From Aureimonas sp. AU22 (GTDB lineage: Bacteria > Pseudomonadota > Alphaproteobacteria > Rhizobiales > Rhizobiaceae), in the NCBI RefSeq assembly GCF_001463745.1, contig NZ_BBWJ01000032.1, positions 149,496-213,495 of the forward strand: a DNA stretch of 64,000 nt, given 5' to 3'. Below are positions 52,649-62,840 of this stretch, one piece after another. How positions within the stretch are numbered: position 1 is the first letter of the stretch; the number at the start of each line of letters is the position of its first letter. The translations under genes were made by a program, and so were the position numbers. Below the pieces are notes generated by a model that saw only the letters and a list, made by a program, of their open reading frames with translations, searched no databases and had not been told where the DNA came from.

Positions 52649-54439
52649 ATGGTTTTGGGCAGACTTCTCTTCGCGCTGACAGCCATTGTATTGGCGGCGC
52701 TGGCCGGCGTCCTGTTCGCGGTGGTGATCACGGCGAACGGCACGACATGGCTTCACGTCATCCAGATCGTGCTGCTTGCCATCTGCTGCGTCTGGCTTGC
52801 CTGGGGTTTCAACACGGCGGTGACGGGCATCCTGTTCGGCCGCACCCGCAAGCGCGAGCGCAAGGCCGGCACGCTGCCGCCCCCCTCCCCGCACAAGACC
52901 GCGATCCTGGTGCCCGTCTACAACGAGGACGCCTCGGCGGTGATGGCGCGCGTCGCGGCCATGATCGAAGGCCTGCGCTTCATCCGCCGCATGGACAACT
53001 TCGTGTTCTTCGTCCTGTCGGATTCCACCAAGGCGGAATGCGTCAGCGATGAGAAGCGCACGATCCTGAAGCTTGCGGGAGAACTCGAGACCGGCTCGAT
53101 CCTGTTCTATCGCAACCGCGTCAAGAACGTGAACCGCAAGGCCGGCAACATCGAGGACTACGTCACCAATTACGGGGGCGCCTACGAGTACATGATCGCG
53201 CTGGACGCAGACAGCCTGATGCGGCCCGAGACGCTGGTCGAGATGGTGGCGCGCATGGACGCCGACCCCGAGCTCGCCCTGCTCCAGACCCAGCCGCTGA
53301 TCATCGGCCGCAAGACGCTGTTCGGCCGCGCGCTGCAGTTCTCGGCGGCGCTCTACTCGCCGGTCTTCTCGCGCGGGATCGCCGCCCTTCAGGGGCGCGA
53401 GGGACCGTTCTGGGGTCACAACACGATCATCCGCACGAAGGCCTTCGCCGACTGTTGCGGCATGCCGAAGCTCTCCGGGAGCCCTCCCTTCGGCGGCCTG
53501 ATCCTGTCCCACGACTTCGTCGAAGCCGCACTCCTGTCGCGCTCCGGCTGGAAGGTGCGGCTCGATCCCGATCTCGAAGGCTCGTTCGAGGAAGCGCCCG
53601 CCAACATCATCGAATACGCCAAGCGCGACCGGCGCTGGTGCCAGGGCAATCTCCAGCACGGGCGGCTGCTCCGGGCGCCGAACCTCAAGCTCTGGAGCAA
53701 GGTCTCCATGATCTCCGGGATCATGGCCTACGCGGCCTCGCCGATCTGGCTCCTGTTCCTCATCGCCTCGATGCTGGACCCCGTGCTCGCGCCGGCGCCC
53801 AACTACTTCCCCGCCGACAGCCTGTTTCCCGTCTTCCCGACGCCGGAGACCGGCAAGGCGTTGCTGTTGCTGCTCGGCATCTTCCTGCTTCTCCTGCTGC
53901 CGAAGACGCTGATCGCCTTCCGCACGGCCATGTCGCGCCGCGCCTCGCGGTTCGGCGGCGGCTGGGCGGTGCTGCTCGGCGCCACGTGCGAGCTGGTCCT
54001 GACCAGCGCGCTCGCGCCGATCATGATGCTGTTCCAGTCCAAGGCGGTGGCCGAGATCCTGATGGCGCGCGACAGCGGCTGGCCGGCGACCGAGCGCGAG
54101 GACGAGGGCCTTCCGCTCTCGGCAGCGTTCGCGGCCAGTTGGTGGATGATGATCGCGGGGGCGGTGCTGGGTGCGGTGGGCTATGTCTATTCGCTGCAGC
54201 TCTTCCTGTGGATCTGCCCGATCGCCATCCCCCTGTTCTTCGCGCCCTTCTTCATCTCGCTGACGGGCGATCCGGTGCTGGGCGAGAAGGCGCGCAAGCT
54301 GTCGATCTTCAACACGCCCTTCGAGACCGATCCCGAGCCCGTGATCCGTGCCGCCGATGTCTGGCACCGGCGCCTGGCCGGCGAGCCGGAGCCGCGGCAG
54401 GCTGCGGCCGAGACGGTCGGCGTGCCGCAGCCGGCCTGA
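52649..54439 (+). CDS. opgH: Glucans biosynthesis glucosyltransferase, OpgH/MdoH-like
   Basis: A membrane GT2 enzyme that polymerises UDP-glucose into the beta-1,2 backbone of osmoregulated periplasmic glucans. The 596 residues have two N-terminal helices (about 5-28 and 37-60). A cytoplasmic GT2 domain follows, with AILVPVYNEDASAVMARVAA, the catalytic LDADSLMRP, the SHDFVEAAL acceptor Asp and RDRRWCQGN (the RW of QxxRW). Four or more C-terminal helices complete it. It lacks the long N-terminal region of E. coli OpgH (847 residues). No opgG or opgC is adjacent, which is unusual. It is followed 10 bp later by allE. Confidence 0.87.
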   Translation: MVLGRLLFALTAIVLAALAGVLFAVVITANGTTWLHVIQIVLLAICCVWLAWGFNTAVTGILFGRTRKRERKAGTLPPPSPHKTAILVPVYNEDASAVMARVAAMIEGLRFIRRMDNFVFFVLSDSTKAECVSDEKRTILKLAGELETGSILFYRNRVKNVNRKAGNIEDYVTNYGGAYEYMIALDADSLMRPETLVEMVARMDADPELALLQTQPLIIGRKTLFGRALQFSAALYSPVFSRGIAALQGREGPFWGHNTIIRTKAFADCCGMPKLSGSPPFGGLILSHDFVEAALLSRSGWKVRLDPDLEGSFEEAPANIIEYAKRDRRWCQGNLQHGRLLRAPNLKLWSKVSMISGIMAYAASPIWLLFLIASMLDPVLAPAPNYFPADSLFPVFPTPETGKALLLLLGIFLLLLLPKTLIAFRTAMSRRASRFGGGWAVLLGATCELVLTSALAPIMMLFQSKAVAEILMARDSGWPATEREDEGLPLSAAFAASWWMMIAGAVLGAVGYVYSLQLFLWICPIAIPLFFAPFFISLTGDPVLGEKARKLSIFNTPFETDPEPVIRAADVWHRRLAGEPEPRQAAAETVGVPQPA

Positions 54440-54449
54440 GGGGGACGCG

Positions 54450-55283
54450 ATGACCGCGAACAAGCGACGCTACCACACCGTCACCGGCGGACTGCCGCCG
54501 CAGACCCAGCGCACCAGCCAGCACGCCGTCTTTACCGACGCCTATGCCGTGATCCCCAAGGGCACCTTGTCCGACATCACGGCGAGCTACCTGCCGTTCT
54601 GGGAGGGAACGCGCGCCTGGATCATCGCCCGGCCCCTGTCGGGCTTCGCCGAGACCTTCTCGCAATACGTGATGGAGGTTCAGCCGGGCGGCGGCAGCGA
54701 TCGGCCGGAGCCGGACGCGGGCGCCGAAGGCGTGCTCTTCGTGGTCGAGGGCGAGGCCACGGTGAGCGTGGACGGCGCCGAGCATGCGCTGTCGCGCGGC
54801 AGCTTCGCCTATCTGCCCGCCGGCCGGGCCTGGACCTTCCGCAACCGGGGCACCGCCCCCGTGCGCTTCCACTGGGTCCGCAAGGCCTACGAGGCGGTCG
54901 AGGGGCTTGGCAGCCCCGACCCGGTGTTCTCCAGCGATTTCAGCGTCGCGCCGTCCGTGATGCCGGATTGCGGCGGCGTCTGGGCGACGACGCGCTTCGT
55001 GGATCCCGCCGACCTTCGCCACGACATGCACGTGACCATCGTCACGCTCCAGCCGGGCGGCGTCATCCCCTTCCCGGAGACCCACGTCATGGAGCACGGG
55101 CTCTATGTCCTCGAGGGCAAGGGGGTCTATCTCCTCAACCAGACCTGGGTCGAGGTCGAGGCCGGCGACTTCATGTGGCTGCGCGCCTTCTGCCCGCAGG
55201 CCTGCTATGCCGGCGGTCCGGGTCCGTTCCGCTATCTGCTCTACAAGGACGTCAACCGGCATCCGAAGCTGCGCTGGCGCTAA
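54450..55283 (+). CDS. allE: (S)-ureidoglycine aminohydrolase AllE (bicupin)
   Basis: Converts (S)-ureidoglycine to ureidoglycolate and ammonia in allantoin (purine) breakdown; it is Mn2+-dependent. It has 277 residues with two cupin domains. The first has VLFVVEGEATVSVDG but poor metal ligands; the second has the metal site ETHVMEHGLYVLEGKG. PPQTQRTSQHAVFTDAYAVI and the end NRHPKLRW match the family. GGGGGAC precedes the ATG. No other allantoin gene is near; a purine-catabolism locus elsewhere is implied. It starts 10 bp after opgH, which may reflect co-transcription without functional link. Confidence 0.9.
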   Translation: MTANKRRYHTVTGGLPPQTQRTSQHAVFTDAYAVIPKGTLSDITASYLPFWEGTRAWIIARPLSGFAETFSQYVMEVQPGGGSDRPEPDAGAEGVLFVVEGEATVSVDGAEHALSRGSFAYLPAGRAWTFRNRGTAPVRFHWVRKAYEAVEGLGSPDPVFSSDFSVAPSVMPDCGGVWATTRFVDPADLRHDMHVTIVTLQPGGVIPFPETHVMEHGLYVLEGKGVYLLNQTWVEVEAGDFMWLRAFCPQACYAGGPGPFRYLLYKDVNRHPKLRWR

Positions 55284-55334
55284 GACCGCAACATCGCATG
55301 GGGCGGCCGGGGGGCCGCCGAGGGGAGGGATCAC

Positions 55335-56363
55335 ATGAAAGCATCCGACAAGCGCCTTTTGAAGCGAGCGGGCATCGAGGTGACGGCGCTCGGCATGGGC
55401 ACGGCACCGCTCGGCGGGCTCTACGCGCCGGTGCCGCTCGAAGACGCGCGCGGCGCGCTCAAGGCCGCCTGGGACGCCGGCATCCGGCATTTCGACACCG
55501 CGCCAATGTATGGCCTGACGCGCTGCGAGCACCTGACCGGCGAACTCTTGCGCGAGGAGGATCCGTCCGCCTTCACCGTCTCGACGAAGGTCGGACGCCT
55601 GATGAGCTTCGAGCGTCCCGGCCGCACGCTGCCGCCCGAGCCCCCGAAGAACGAGTTCGATTCCGGCTGGAACAACGGCCTCTCGTTCCGCGAGGTCTTC
55701 GACTATTCCTACGACGCCATCCTGCGCTCCTACGACGACTCGCGCCAGCGCACCGGCCTGTCCAAGCTCGACATCCTCTTCGTCCACGACATCGGCCGCG
55801 TCACCCATGGGGATCTGCACGAGCACCACTGGAACGCCCTGACGAAGGGCGGCGGCTTCCGCGCGCTGGAGGAACTGCGGGCCGCCAGGCTTATCGCGGG
55901 CTTCGGCCTCGGCGTGAACGAGACGCAAGCCATCCTCGACGCGATGGAGGAGACCGATCTCGACGTGTGCCTGCTCGCCGGTCGCTACACGCTGCTCGAC
56001 GGCTCGGCCGCGGAGAAGCTCCTGCCGAAAGCGCTGGAGCGCGAGGTCGCGCTGGTGGTGGGCGGCGTGTTCAACTCCGGCATCCTGGCGTCCTCGTCGG
56101 GGCGCCGGAAGTTCAACTACGTCGACGCCCCTGCGGAGATCGTCGCCAAGGCCGATGCGCTCAAGGCGGTGTGCGAGGAGTTCGGCGTAGCCCTGCCCGC
56201 CGCCGCGATCCAGTTCCCGATGCGCCATCCCGCCACTGGCAACGTCGTGATCGGGGTGAAGTCGGCGGAGCAGCTCCGGCAGAACGTCGAATGGTTCGAG
56301 ACCGCCATCCCCGACGCGCTCTGGCGAACGCTGGAAGACAAGGGCCTCATTCCCGCGGCATGA
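55335..56363 (+). CDS. Aldo/keto reductase (aldose dehydrogenase-like)
   Basis: A 342-residue TIM-barrel oxidoreductase. The catalytic tetrad is visible: Asp and Tyr in FDTAPMYGLTRCEHLTG, Lys in VSTKVGRLM and His in LFVHDIGRVTHGD. The C-terminal GNVVIGVKSAEQLRQNVEW holds cofactor contacts. The sequence resembles the D-threo-aldose/L-fucose dehydrogenase branch, which oxidises aldoses to lactones with NAD(P). GAGGGGAGGG precedes the ATG. Its position 51 bp after allE allows co-transcription. The substrate is an inference. Confidence 0.88.
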   Translation: MKASDKRLLKRAGIEVTALGMGTAPLGGLYAPVPLEDARGALKAAWDAGIRHFDTAPMYGLTRCEHLTGELLREEDPSAFTVSTKVGRLMSFERPGRTLPPEPPKNEFDSGWNNGLSFREVFDYSYDAILRSYDDSRQRTGLSKLDILFVHDIGRVTHGDLHEHHWNALTKGGGFRALEELRAARLIAGFGLGVNETQAILDAMEETDLDVCLLAGRYTLLDGSAAEKLLPKALEREVALVVGGVFNSGILASSSGRRKFNYVDAPAEIVAKADALKAVCEEFGVALPAAAIQFPMRHPATGNVVIGVKSAEQLRQNVEWFETAIPDALWRTLEDKGLIPAA

Positions 56364-56477
56364 GACGCCGGTGCCCGGCTGGCCGAACGACCGGCCGGGC
56401 CCGCCTCGATAGAACCCCGATTCCCGCGGGCGCACGGATACGCTAAGGAGCGGGAAACCGCGGCCGGGAAGGGTGTC

Positions 56478-57659
56478 ATGGAAATCGAACAGGCACCCGG
56501 CCCGACCCGGCGCGACGAACTGGCCTACCGGCTGAAGCAGCAGAAGCTGCTTGCCGAATTCGCTCGGCTGACCCTTCAGGTCAACGACATTCCGGCGCTC
56601 TTTGCGGGCGCGACGGAGCTCTGCGCGCGCGGCCTCGAAGCGCCGTACTGCAAGGTTCTGGAGTACCGTCCGCAGGACAACGATCTCCTGATGCGCGGCG
56701 GCTGGGGCTGGGCGCCCGGCGAAGTCGGGACCGCGACGCTCGGAGCCGACCTCGAGTCGCCGGCCGGCTACGCCTTTCATACCGGCGAATCGGTGCTGTC
56801 CAACCACCTGTCGGACGAGACGCGCTTCCGCACGCCCAAGCTTCTGGCCGACTACGGCATCCGCCGCGCGGTCAACGTCCTGATCGACCGCGGCGGCCGC
56901 AGCCAGCGGGCCTTCGGCGTTCTCGAGGTGGACAGTCCGGACGCAGGCGACTTCGACGTCTCCGACGTCGATTTCCTGTCCGGCTGCGCGCGCATCCTCG
57001 GCGCGGCGATCGAGCGCGTCGACACCGACCGGCACCTCAAGGAGGCGCTGGAAACGCAGGCGATGCTGACGCGCGAGATGAACCACCGCGTCAAGAACAG
57101 CCTCGGCGTCGTGGCCGGGCTGCTGCGGGTCAACTCCAACGTCGTCGCCGACCCCAAGGCGAAGGCCGCGCTGGTCGACGCCGAGGCGCGGATCATGACC
57201 ATCGCCCGCGTCCACGATCACCTGTGGAAGGGCGCCAGCGTCACGGAGGTGGACCTCTCGACCTTTCTCGACGACCTGTGCTCGCAGCTCGTCTTCGCGA
57301 CGGTGGGTCTGGAGATCCAATGCCGCGCCGACCCGGTCGTGGTCAGCGCCGACAAGGCCATTCCGGTCGGGCTGATCGTCAACGAACTCGTCACCAACGC
57401 GGTGAAGTATGCCTATGACGAGGGCGAGCCGGGCCTCATCGAGGTGGCGCTCTGGCAAAAGGGCGAACGCGCCATGGTGCGCGTGCGCGACGCGGGGCGA
57501 GGCCTGCCCGAAGGCTTCGATCTCGAAACCTCGCGCAAGAGCTTCGGCATCCGCGTGATCCTCAGCCTCGTGCGCCAGCTCGACGCCGAGCTGACGGTCG
57601 AGAGTGTCCCACGCGGCGCCTCGTTCCTCCTCGCCTTCGACCCCGTCACCAGCTCCTGA
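56478..57659 (+). CDS. GAF-domain HisKA_2 sensor histidine kinase
   Basis: A soluble 393-residue kinase. A GAF domain covers about 30-175 (FARLTLQVNDIPALFAGATE; FHTGESVLSNHLSDETRF). The HisKA_2 helix follows with the phospho-acceptor His in LTREMNHRVKNSLGVVAGLL. The ATPase domain has PVGLIVNELVTNAVKYAYDE, DAGRGLPEGF and SFGIRVILSLVRQL. HisKA_2/HWE kinases are typical of Rhizobiales and many feed light, redox or stress signals into PhyR-type general stress regulators. No regulator gene is beside it, so it is an orphan. A ligand or chromophore for the GAF domain cannot be named; no obvious bilin-binding Cys motif was seen. Confidence 0.9.
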   Translation: MEIEQAPGPTRRDELAYRLKQQKLLAEFARLTLQVNDIPALFAGATELCARGLEAPYCKVLEYRPQDNDLLMRGGWGWAPGEVGTATLGADLESPAGYAFHTGESVLSNHLSDETRFRTPKLLADYGIRRAVNVLIDRGGRSQRAFGVLEVDSPDAGDFDVSDVDFLSGCARILGAAIERVDTDRHLKEALETQAMLTREMNHRVKNSLGVVAGLLRVNSNVVADPKAKAALVDAEARIMTIARVHDHLWKGASVTEVDLSTFLDDLCSQLVFATVGLEIQCRADPVVVSADKAIPVGLIVNELVTNAVKYAYDEGEPGLIEVALWQKGERAMVRVRDAGRGLPEGFDLETSRKSFGIRVILSLVRQLDAELTVESVPRGASFLLAFDPVTSS

Positions 57660-57677
57660 CGACGGGGCCGGGCAAGG

Positions 57678-59744
57678 TCAGAGGACGGGCAGCGCGCCGA
57701 CGATGCGCAGAGACAGGCCCTCCCAGGGGTCGAGCACGATGCGCAGCTCGCCGTTCTCCGTGAGGTCGCCCTCCACCGTCTCGGCGATCATGTCCACGAC
57801 CGGGCCGGAGCGCACGTTCGGCAGGATCACCGTCTCGTCCACATGCTCGCGGCCGAAGTTGAGGGCGGTGACCTGCGTGCCGCGCCCGTCGGGCAGCTCG
57901 TGCACCATCAGGAGAAGGCCGGGCGTCGTGACGTCCGGGATCATCGTCTGGCGGCTCGCCGCGATGCCGTAGGCCTCGCGCACGGCGAGGAGGCGCTTGA
58001 GCTGCGAGGCGAAGGAGCCGGGCTCGTTCAGCTGCTCGTTGATCGGCCCGTAGAGCGCGCGCGCCTTCGGCAGGCCCTCGGCCGATACCGCCGCCTCCGG
58101 GTTGAGCCCGGTGAGGTCGTAGGCGCCGCGCTCGATCCAGCGCGTGTCGCCGTCTTCCATGTGCTCGGCGACGGCCTCGGGCGGCAGCGGCAGGGCGCCC
58201 ACGAGGTCCCAGCCCGAAAGCGCGAAGATCCCCGGCTGGAAGGCGTTGTACATGGCGAGGAGGAGATGGCCGCGCTGGATCTCGGCCTTGTCCTCGTCGG
58301 TGATGGCCGAAAGGTCGGAGATCCCGAGCGCGGCGGTGACGACGCTCGCCGTGGTGCAGGCGATGCCGTTGGTCACGAAGCGCAGGTTGTAGGGCGCGTT
58401 GGTGCCCGACAGCTTCTCGTACATCGTCTCGCGGATATGGGTGCGCAGCGTGCGGCCCTGCCAGGTCTGGCCGCCGAACGTGTAGATATCCTCGGCATGC
58501 AGCGTCCAGAAATGGACGAGTTCGGTGGTCAGCTCGTCGTGGTTCTGGAGCGCGTGGATCAGCGAGGCCGGGTCGATGCCGAACTCGTGCACCGTGCGCA
58601 GCATCATGCGCAGGAACTCGGTGTCCCCGGTGAGCAGCGCGTGCTGGTAGGCCGGCCGCGTGATGAAGTCGTAGGAAAGGTCCGCGCCGCCCTTCGACAT
58701 GGAGGCGATGTCGTCGACCGTGAGGTTCAGCTCCTGGAAGGAGAAGCCGCCGGCCTTGCGGATCATGCCGGCGAGAAGCGCGTTTCCGACCACCGACAGC
58801 GGGTGGCTTTCCGACCATGCCGGCCCATCGAGCCGCTTCTCGACGCCCAGGAACCCGTTGGCGTCCAGCCGCAGACCGCGTGCGCCCATCTGGTCGATCG
58901 AATGCAGCGCGTCGCCGACGATCATCTGCTGGGCCGCGAAGGAGGGGTCCAGCCAGTTGAGGCTCGGCTGGCCTTCCTTGAAGTAGTGGAGATAGACCCA
59001 GCGCCGCGTCACGCCGTCGACGCCGACCACCGGACCGGTGGCGCTCCAGTCGGTTTCCTTGACGCCCGGCTCGAAGAAGATGACGCGCTGCAGCTGGCCG
59101 ACGATGTGACCCCGGTCGCGCAGCGCGTCGACGGTCGGGGGCGACAGGTTCACCGCGTCGCGCCCTTCCGGCACGTCGGGCAGCAGCGCCCAGTCCTCCT
59201 CCGGGATCGCCACCATGTGGTAGAGGCCGGGATAGGTCGTGTGGTTCATCTCGGCGAGGCGGAAATCGGCGCCCTTTCCGGTATGGGCGGGGATGACGTC
59301 GTCGATCACCACCGAATTGTGGGCGGCCGCCATGCGAGAGATGGCGACGAACTCCTCGGCCGTGCCGTAGGACGGGTCGATGTCGAAGCCGATCCGGTCG
59401 AAGTTGCCGTCGATCGTCGGCGTGAAGGTTCCGTCGCGCCAGCCGCCGGACCGCTTGGTCGGGCCGGTGTGGATGCCGCGCACGCCGATCGAGGAGAGGG
59501 CCGCCCATAGCCGCTGGTCGCCGAGCGTCGCCAGCACGGATTCGCCCGGCCGCGTGACGATCGAGGCGGGATAGGCGGTGAACCAGACGGGCGCGACGGC
59601 CGACGCGATGCGCGGGCGCGTTTCGGCATAGGGGCGCTGCCAGAACCGGCCTTGGCCGCCATAGGACGCGGCGAAGCGGCGCGCCTGATGCAGCATCGAG
59701 GTCTCGACCATCTGGTCGATCGTGTCGGTGTCCGGTGCGCTCAT
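57678..59744 (-). CDS. GH13 family enzyme, trehalose-synthase / alpha-glucosyl hydrolase-like
   Basis: A 688-residue (beta/alpha)8 enzyme of the alpha-amylase clan, closest in layout to trehalose synthase (maltose glucosyltransferase). Conserved regions: region I is [11 protein letters not shown], region [11 protein letters not shown] (nucleophile Asp), region [15 protein letters not shown] (acid/base Glu) and region [11 protein letters not shown] (third Asp). Region I deviates from the usual DxVxNH: the Asn is Ala. A C-terminal beta domain (about 590-688) ends in [10 protein letters not shown]. The ATG at 59744 is preceded by AAGGG; a GTG at 59783 is possible. No maltokinase or glgE neighbour. 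Trehalose metabolism fits the stress theme but is inference. Confidence 0.82.
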   Translation of the reverse strand: MSAPDTDTIDQMVETSMLHQARRFAASYGGQGRFWQRPYAETRPRIASAVAPVWFTAYPASIVTRPGESVLATLGDQRLWAALSSIGVRGIHTGPTKRSGGWRDGTFTPTIDGNFDRIGFDIDPSYGTAEEFVAISRMAAAHNSVVIDDVIPAHTGKGADFRLAEMNHTTYPGLYHMVAIPEEDWALLPDVPEGRDAVNLSPPTVDALRDRGHIVGQLQRVIFFEPGVKETDWSATGPVVGVDGVTRRWVYLHYFKEGQPSLNWLDPSFAAQQMIVGDALHSIDQMGARGLRLDANGFLGVEKRLDGPAWSESHPLSVVGNALLAGMIRKAGGFSFQELNLTVDDIASMSKGGADLSYDFITRPAYQHALLTGDTEFLRMMLRTVHEFGIDPASLIHALQNHDELTTELVHFWTLHAEDIYTFGGQTWQGRTLRTHIRETMYEKLSGTNAPYNLRFVTNGIACTTASVVTAALGISDLSAITDEDKAEIQRGHLLLAMYNAFQPGIFALSGWDLVGALPLPPEAVAEHMEDGDTRWIERGAYDLTGLNPEAAVSAEGLPKARALYGPINEQLNEPGSFASQLKRLLAVREAYGIAASRQTMIPDVTTPGLLLMVHELPDGRGTQVTALNFGREHVDETVILPNVRSGPVVDMIAETVEGDLTENGELRIVLDPWEGLSLRIVGALPVL

Positions 59745-59855
59745 GAACGCTTGGCCCTTCTCGTCTTGTCGCAAGGGTTGCACGAGGTCCTGCCGGACCC
59801 CGCCCCCCGAGAGGCCCCATCTAAGGGCGAGGAGCGGAAGGGCCAGACCTGAACC

Positions 59856-60308
59856 CTATCGCCGGCCGCCCGTATCCGAGAGGACGCGCCGGATCGCGAA
59901 GGAGGAGTTGATCCGGGAAACCGCCGGCAAACGCGACAGGATCTCCTTGTGGATGCGCTCGTAGTCGCCCGCGCCGTCCGCCTCGACGCGCAGGAGATAA
60001 TCCTCCGCGCCCGTCATTAGGTAGCACTCGCGGATCTCGGGATGCTTCAGCACCTCCGCCTCGAAGCGGTTGAGGACGTCCTCGGTCTGGCGCTCGAGCG
60101 TGATGCGCACGATCACGACGTGGGCGTCCTCGCCCCCGGGGCCGGCGACGATCGCGGTATAGCCCCGGATCGCGCCTGACTCCTCCAGCATCTGCACCCG
60201 TCGCAGGCAGGCCGAGGCGGACAGGCCCACTTCGGCGGCGAGCGCCACGTTGGTGACGCGCGCGTTGCGGCGAAGCGCCCGGACGAGGGCGCGATCGATT
60301 CGATCCAT
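59856..60308 (-). CDS. Lrp/AsnC-family regulator of the alr-dadA operon
   Basis: A 150-residue regulator. The N-terminal helix-turn-helix reads [20 protein letters not shown] followed by [17 protein letters not shown]. The C-terminal RAM domain carries the amino-acid-binding edge ([17 protein letters not shown]). It is divergent from alr-dadA across 130 bp. Lrp-type regulators of dadA respond to alanine, so it very probably controls this catabolic pair and itself. Confidence 0.92.
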   Translation of the reverse strand: MDRIDRALVRALRRNARVTNVALAAEVGLSASACLRRVQMLEESGAIRGYTAIVAGPGGEDAHVVIVRITLERQTEDVLNRFEAEVLKHPEIRECYLMTGAEDYLLRVEADGAGDYERIHKEILSRLPAVSRINSSFAIRRVLSDTGGRR

Positions 60309-60438
60309 CGGAACACCGTTGCGTCGGTTCGAACGAAATGTCGCCGACTGTCTGAAAATAGCAGGATCGACGGCCCTTCGGTATGTTCTTCGACGATCCT
60401 TCGATCAGTATGGACGGGCAACGGCCGAGGGTTTTGCC

Positions 60439-61587
60439 ATGAACGCCGCCTCTCATTCTCACGCCGAACGGGTTGGGCCGGGCGCCGCCACGGGGGGCGT
60501 CCTGCGGGTGGACCTTGGGGCGCTCGCGCGCAACTATCGCCGTCTTGTCGCCCAAGCCGCCGGCGCGGCGGTCGCGGGCGTCGTCAAGGCGGACGCCTAC
60601 GGGCTCGGGATGGACGCGGTCGCGCCCGCCCTCCTCGATGCCGGCTGCCGCACCTTCTTCGTCGCCCATCTCGGGGAAGCCCTGTCGCTCCGCACCATCC
60701 TGCCGGGCGACGCCGAAATCTTCGTCCTCAACGGGCTGGTGCCCGGAGACGAGCGCCTGTGCGCCGAGGCGGCGATCCGGCCCGTCCTCAACTCCCTGGC
60801 CCAGCTGGATGCCTGGGGGGCGCTCGGGCGCTCCCTCGGTCGGGCGCTGCCGGCCGCGATCCAGGTGGATTCGGGCATGTCGCGTCTCGGCCTCGCGCCG
60901 GACGACGTCGCTGCGCTGGCCGACGATCCCGCGCGCCTCTGCGGCGTCGAAACGGTGCTCGTCATGAGCCACCTCGCCTGCGCCGACGAGCCGGATCATC
61001 CGGCCAACGCGGCGCAGCTTTCCGCCTTCGAGGCGTTGGCGGCGCGGTTGCCGCAGGCGCGCCGCTCGCTCGCCAACTCGGCAGGCCTGTTCCTGGGCGA
61101 GCGCTTCCGCTTCGATCTCGCGCGCCCCGGGATCGCCCTCTACGGCGGCGCGCCGACGGCAGGGCGGCCCAATCCGATGGAGCCCGTGGTCGGGCTCGAC
61201 GCGCGGGTGATCCAGCTGCGCGAGGTGCCGGCGGGGGCGGGCATCGGCTACGGGTTCACGGTGGTGGCCGAGCGGGCGATGCGGTTGGCGACCCTGTCCG
61301 TCGGCTATGCCGACGGCTGGCTGCGCTCCGCCTCCAACCGCGGCGCGGCGTTCTTAGAAGGGCGGCGCCTGCCGATCGTCGGGCGCGTGTCGATGGATTC
61401 GGTCATCGTGGACGCAGGCGACGCCCCGCTCCGGGCCGGCGATCTCGTGGAACTGATCGGCGGCGATGCGACCCTGGATTCGGCGGCCGCGGCCGCCGGC
61501 ACCATACCCTACGAGATCCTCACCGCGCTCGGGTCCCGCTACGAGCGCCGCTTCGTCTCGACCACGAACCTGGGAGACCGGCCATGA
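60439..61587 (+). CDS. alr: Alanine racemase (catabolic, DadX role)
   Basis: A PLP enzyme of 382 residues that interconverts L- and D-alanine. The PLP lysine lies in [13 protein letters not shown] near residue 45. The C-terminal barrel carries [10 protein letters not shown] with its metal/PLP contacts, and the second catalytic tyrosine is in [24 protein letters not shown] is the central signature. The ATG at 60439 follows the divergent promoter; earlier in-frame codons run into the Lrp gene. Coupling to dadA (ATGA overlap) marks it as the catabolic racemase that feeds D-alanine to DadA, though it may also supply the cell wall. Confidence 0.94.
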   Translation: MNAASHSHAERVGPGAATGGVLRVDLGALARNYRRLVAQAAGAAVAGVVKADAYGLGMDAVAPALLDAGCRTFFVAHLGEALSLRTILPGDAEIFVLNGLVPGDERLCAEAAIRPVLNSLAQLDAWGALGRSLGRALPAAIQVDSGMSRLGLAPDDVAALADDPARLCGVETVLVMSHLACADEPDHPANAAQLSAFEALAARLPQARRSLANSAGLFLGERFRFDLARPGIALYGGAPTAGRPNPMEPVVGLDARVIQLREVPAGAGIGYGFTVVAERAMRLATLSVGYADGWLRSASNRGAAFLEGRRLPIVGRVSMDSVIVDAGDAPLRAGDLVELIGGDATLDSAAAAAGTIPYEILTALGSRYERRFVSTTNLGDRP

Positions 61588-62834
61588 AGGTCGTCGTGCT
61601 CGGCGCGGGCATCATCGGCGTCACCTCCGCCTGGTACCTGATGAAGGCCGGCCACGAGGTCGTGGTGGTGGACAGGCAGGAGGGCGCCGCGCTGGAGACG
61701 AGCTTCGCCAACGCGGGCGAGGTGTCGTTCGGCTATTGCAGCCCCTGGGCGGCGCCCGGCATCCCGCAGAAGGCAGTGAAGTGGCTGATGATGCAGCACG
61801 CGCCGCTGATCCTGCGCCCGAAGCTCGACCGCGCCATGCTGTCCTGGCTCGCACGGATGCTCGCCAACTGCACGGCCGAACGGTACGCGGTCAACAAGAG
61901 CCGGATGCTGCGCCTGTCGGACTACAGTCGCGTGTCGCTCGCCGAGCTTCGCCGCGACACCAACATCGCCTACGACCAGCGCATGGCCGGCACGCTGCAG
62001 CTCTTCCGGACTCAAGGGCAGCTCGACGCCTCCGCCAAGGACGTCAAGGCGCTGGCGGCCGACGGCATCCCCTACGAGGTGCTGGACCGCGAGGGCTGCA
62101 TCCGCGCCGAGCCGGCGCTGGCGCACGCGCGCGACAAGATCGTCGGCGGGCTGCAGACGCCGCAGGACGAGACGGGCGACTGCTTCAAGTTCGCCGCTGC
62201 CCTCGCCGAGATCGTCGCGGCGCGCGGCGTCTCGTTCCGCTGGGGCCGCACGGTTCGGCGCCTCCTGGTCGAGGGCGGACGGGCGATCGGCGTCGACACC
62301 GACGCCGGCGAGATCCGGGCCGACGCGGTGGTGGTCGCGATGGGCTCCTATTCGCCGCTTCTGGTGCGCCCGCACGGGATCGAGCTGCCGGTCTATCCGG
62401 TGAAGGGCTATTCGCTGACGATCCCGATCGTGGACGCGTCGCGCGCGCCCGAATCCACCGTGATGGACGAGACATACAAGATCGCCCTGACGCGGCTCGG
62501 CGACCGCATCCGCGTCGGCGGCATGGCCGAGATATCCGGTTTCACCAACGACCGGTCGGAGCGCCGGCGGCGGACGCTGGAGCACTCCGTCACCGACCTG
62601 TTTCCCGGCGGCGACCTGGGCGCCGCGAGCTTCTGGTCGGGCCTGCGCCCGATGACGCCGGACGGCACGCCGGTGATCGGCCCGACGAAGGTGAAGGGCC
62701 TCTTCCTCAACACCGGCCACGGCACGCTGGGATGGACCATGAGCTCGGGCTCGGGCCGGCTTCTGGCCGACCTCGTGTCGGGGCGTGCCCCCGACATCGA
62801 CGCGCGCGACCTGTCGGTCGCGCGCTACGCCTGA
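61584..62834 (+). CDS. dadA: D-amino acid dehydrogenase small subunit DadA
   Basis: A membrane-associated flavoenzyme that oxidises D-alanine to pyruvate and ammonia, passing electrons to the respiratory chain. It has 416 residues: FAD motif [17 protein letters not shown], the DadA signature [32 protein letters not shown], and the C-terminal [18 protein letters not shown]. Its start overlaps the racemase stop by four bases. With the racemase and the divergent Lrp regulator it makes a complete alanine-use unit. Confidence 0.95.
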   Translation: MKVVVLGAGIIGVTSAWYLMKAGHEVVVVDRQEGAALETSFANAGEVSFGYCSPWAAPGIPQKAVKWLMMQHAPLILRPKLDRAMLSWLARMLANCTAERYAVNKSRMLRLSDYSRVSLAELRRDTNIAYDQRMAGTLQLFRTQGQLDASAKDVKALAADGIPYEVLDREGCIRAEPALAHARDKIVGGLQTPQDETGDCFKFAAALAEIVAARGVSFRWGRTVRRLLVEGGRAIGVDTDAGEIRADAVVVAMGSYSPLLVRPHGIELPVYPVKGYSLTIPIVDASRAPESTVMDETYKIALTRLGDRIRVGGMAEISGFTNDRSERRRRTLEHSVTDLFPGGDLGAASFWSGLRPMTPDGTPVIGPTKVKGLFLNTGHGTLGWTMSSGSGRLLADLVSGRAPDIDARDLSVARYA

Positions 62835-62840
62835 GGAGCG

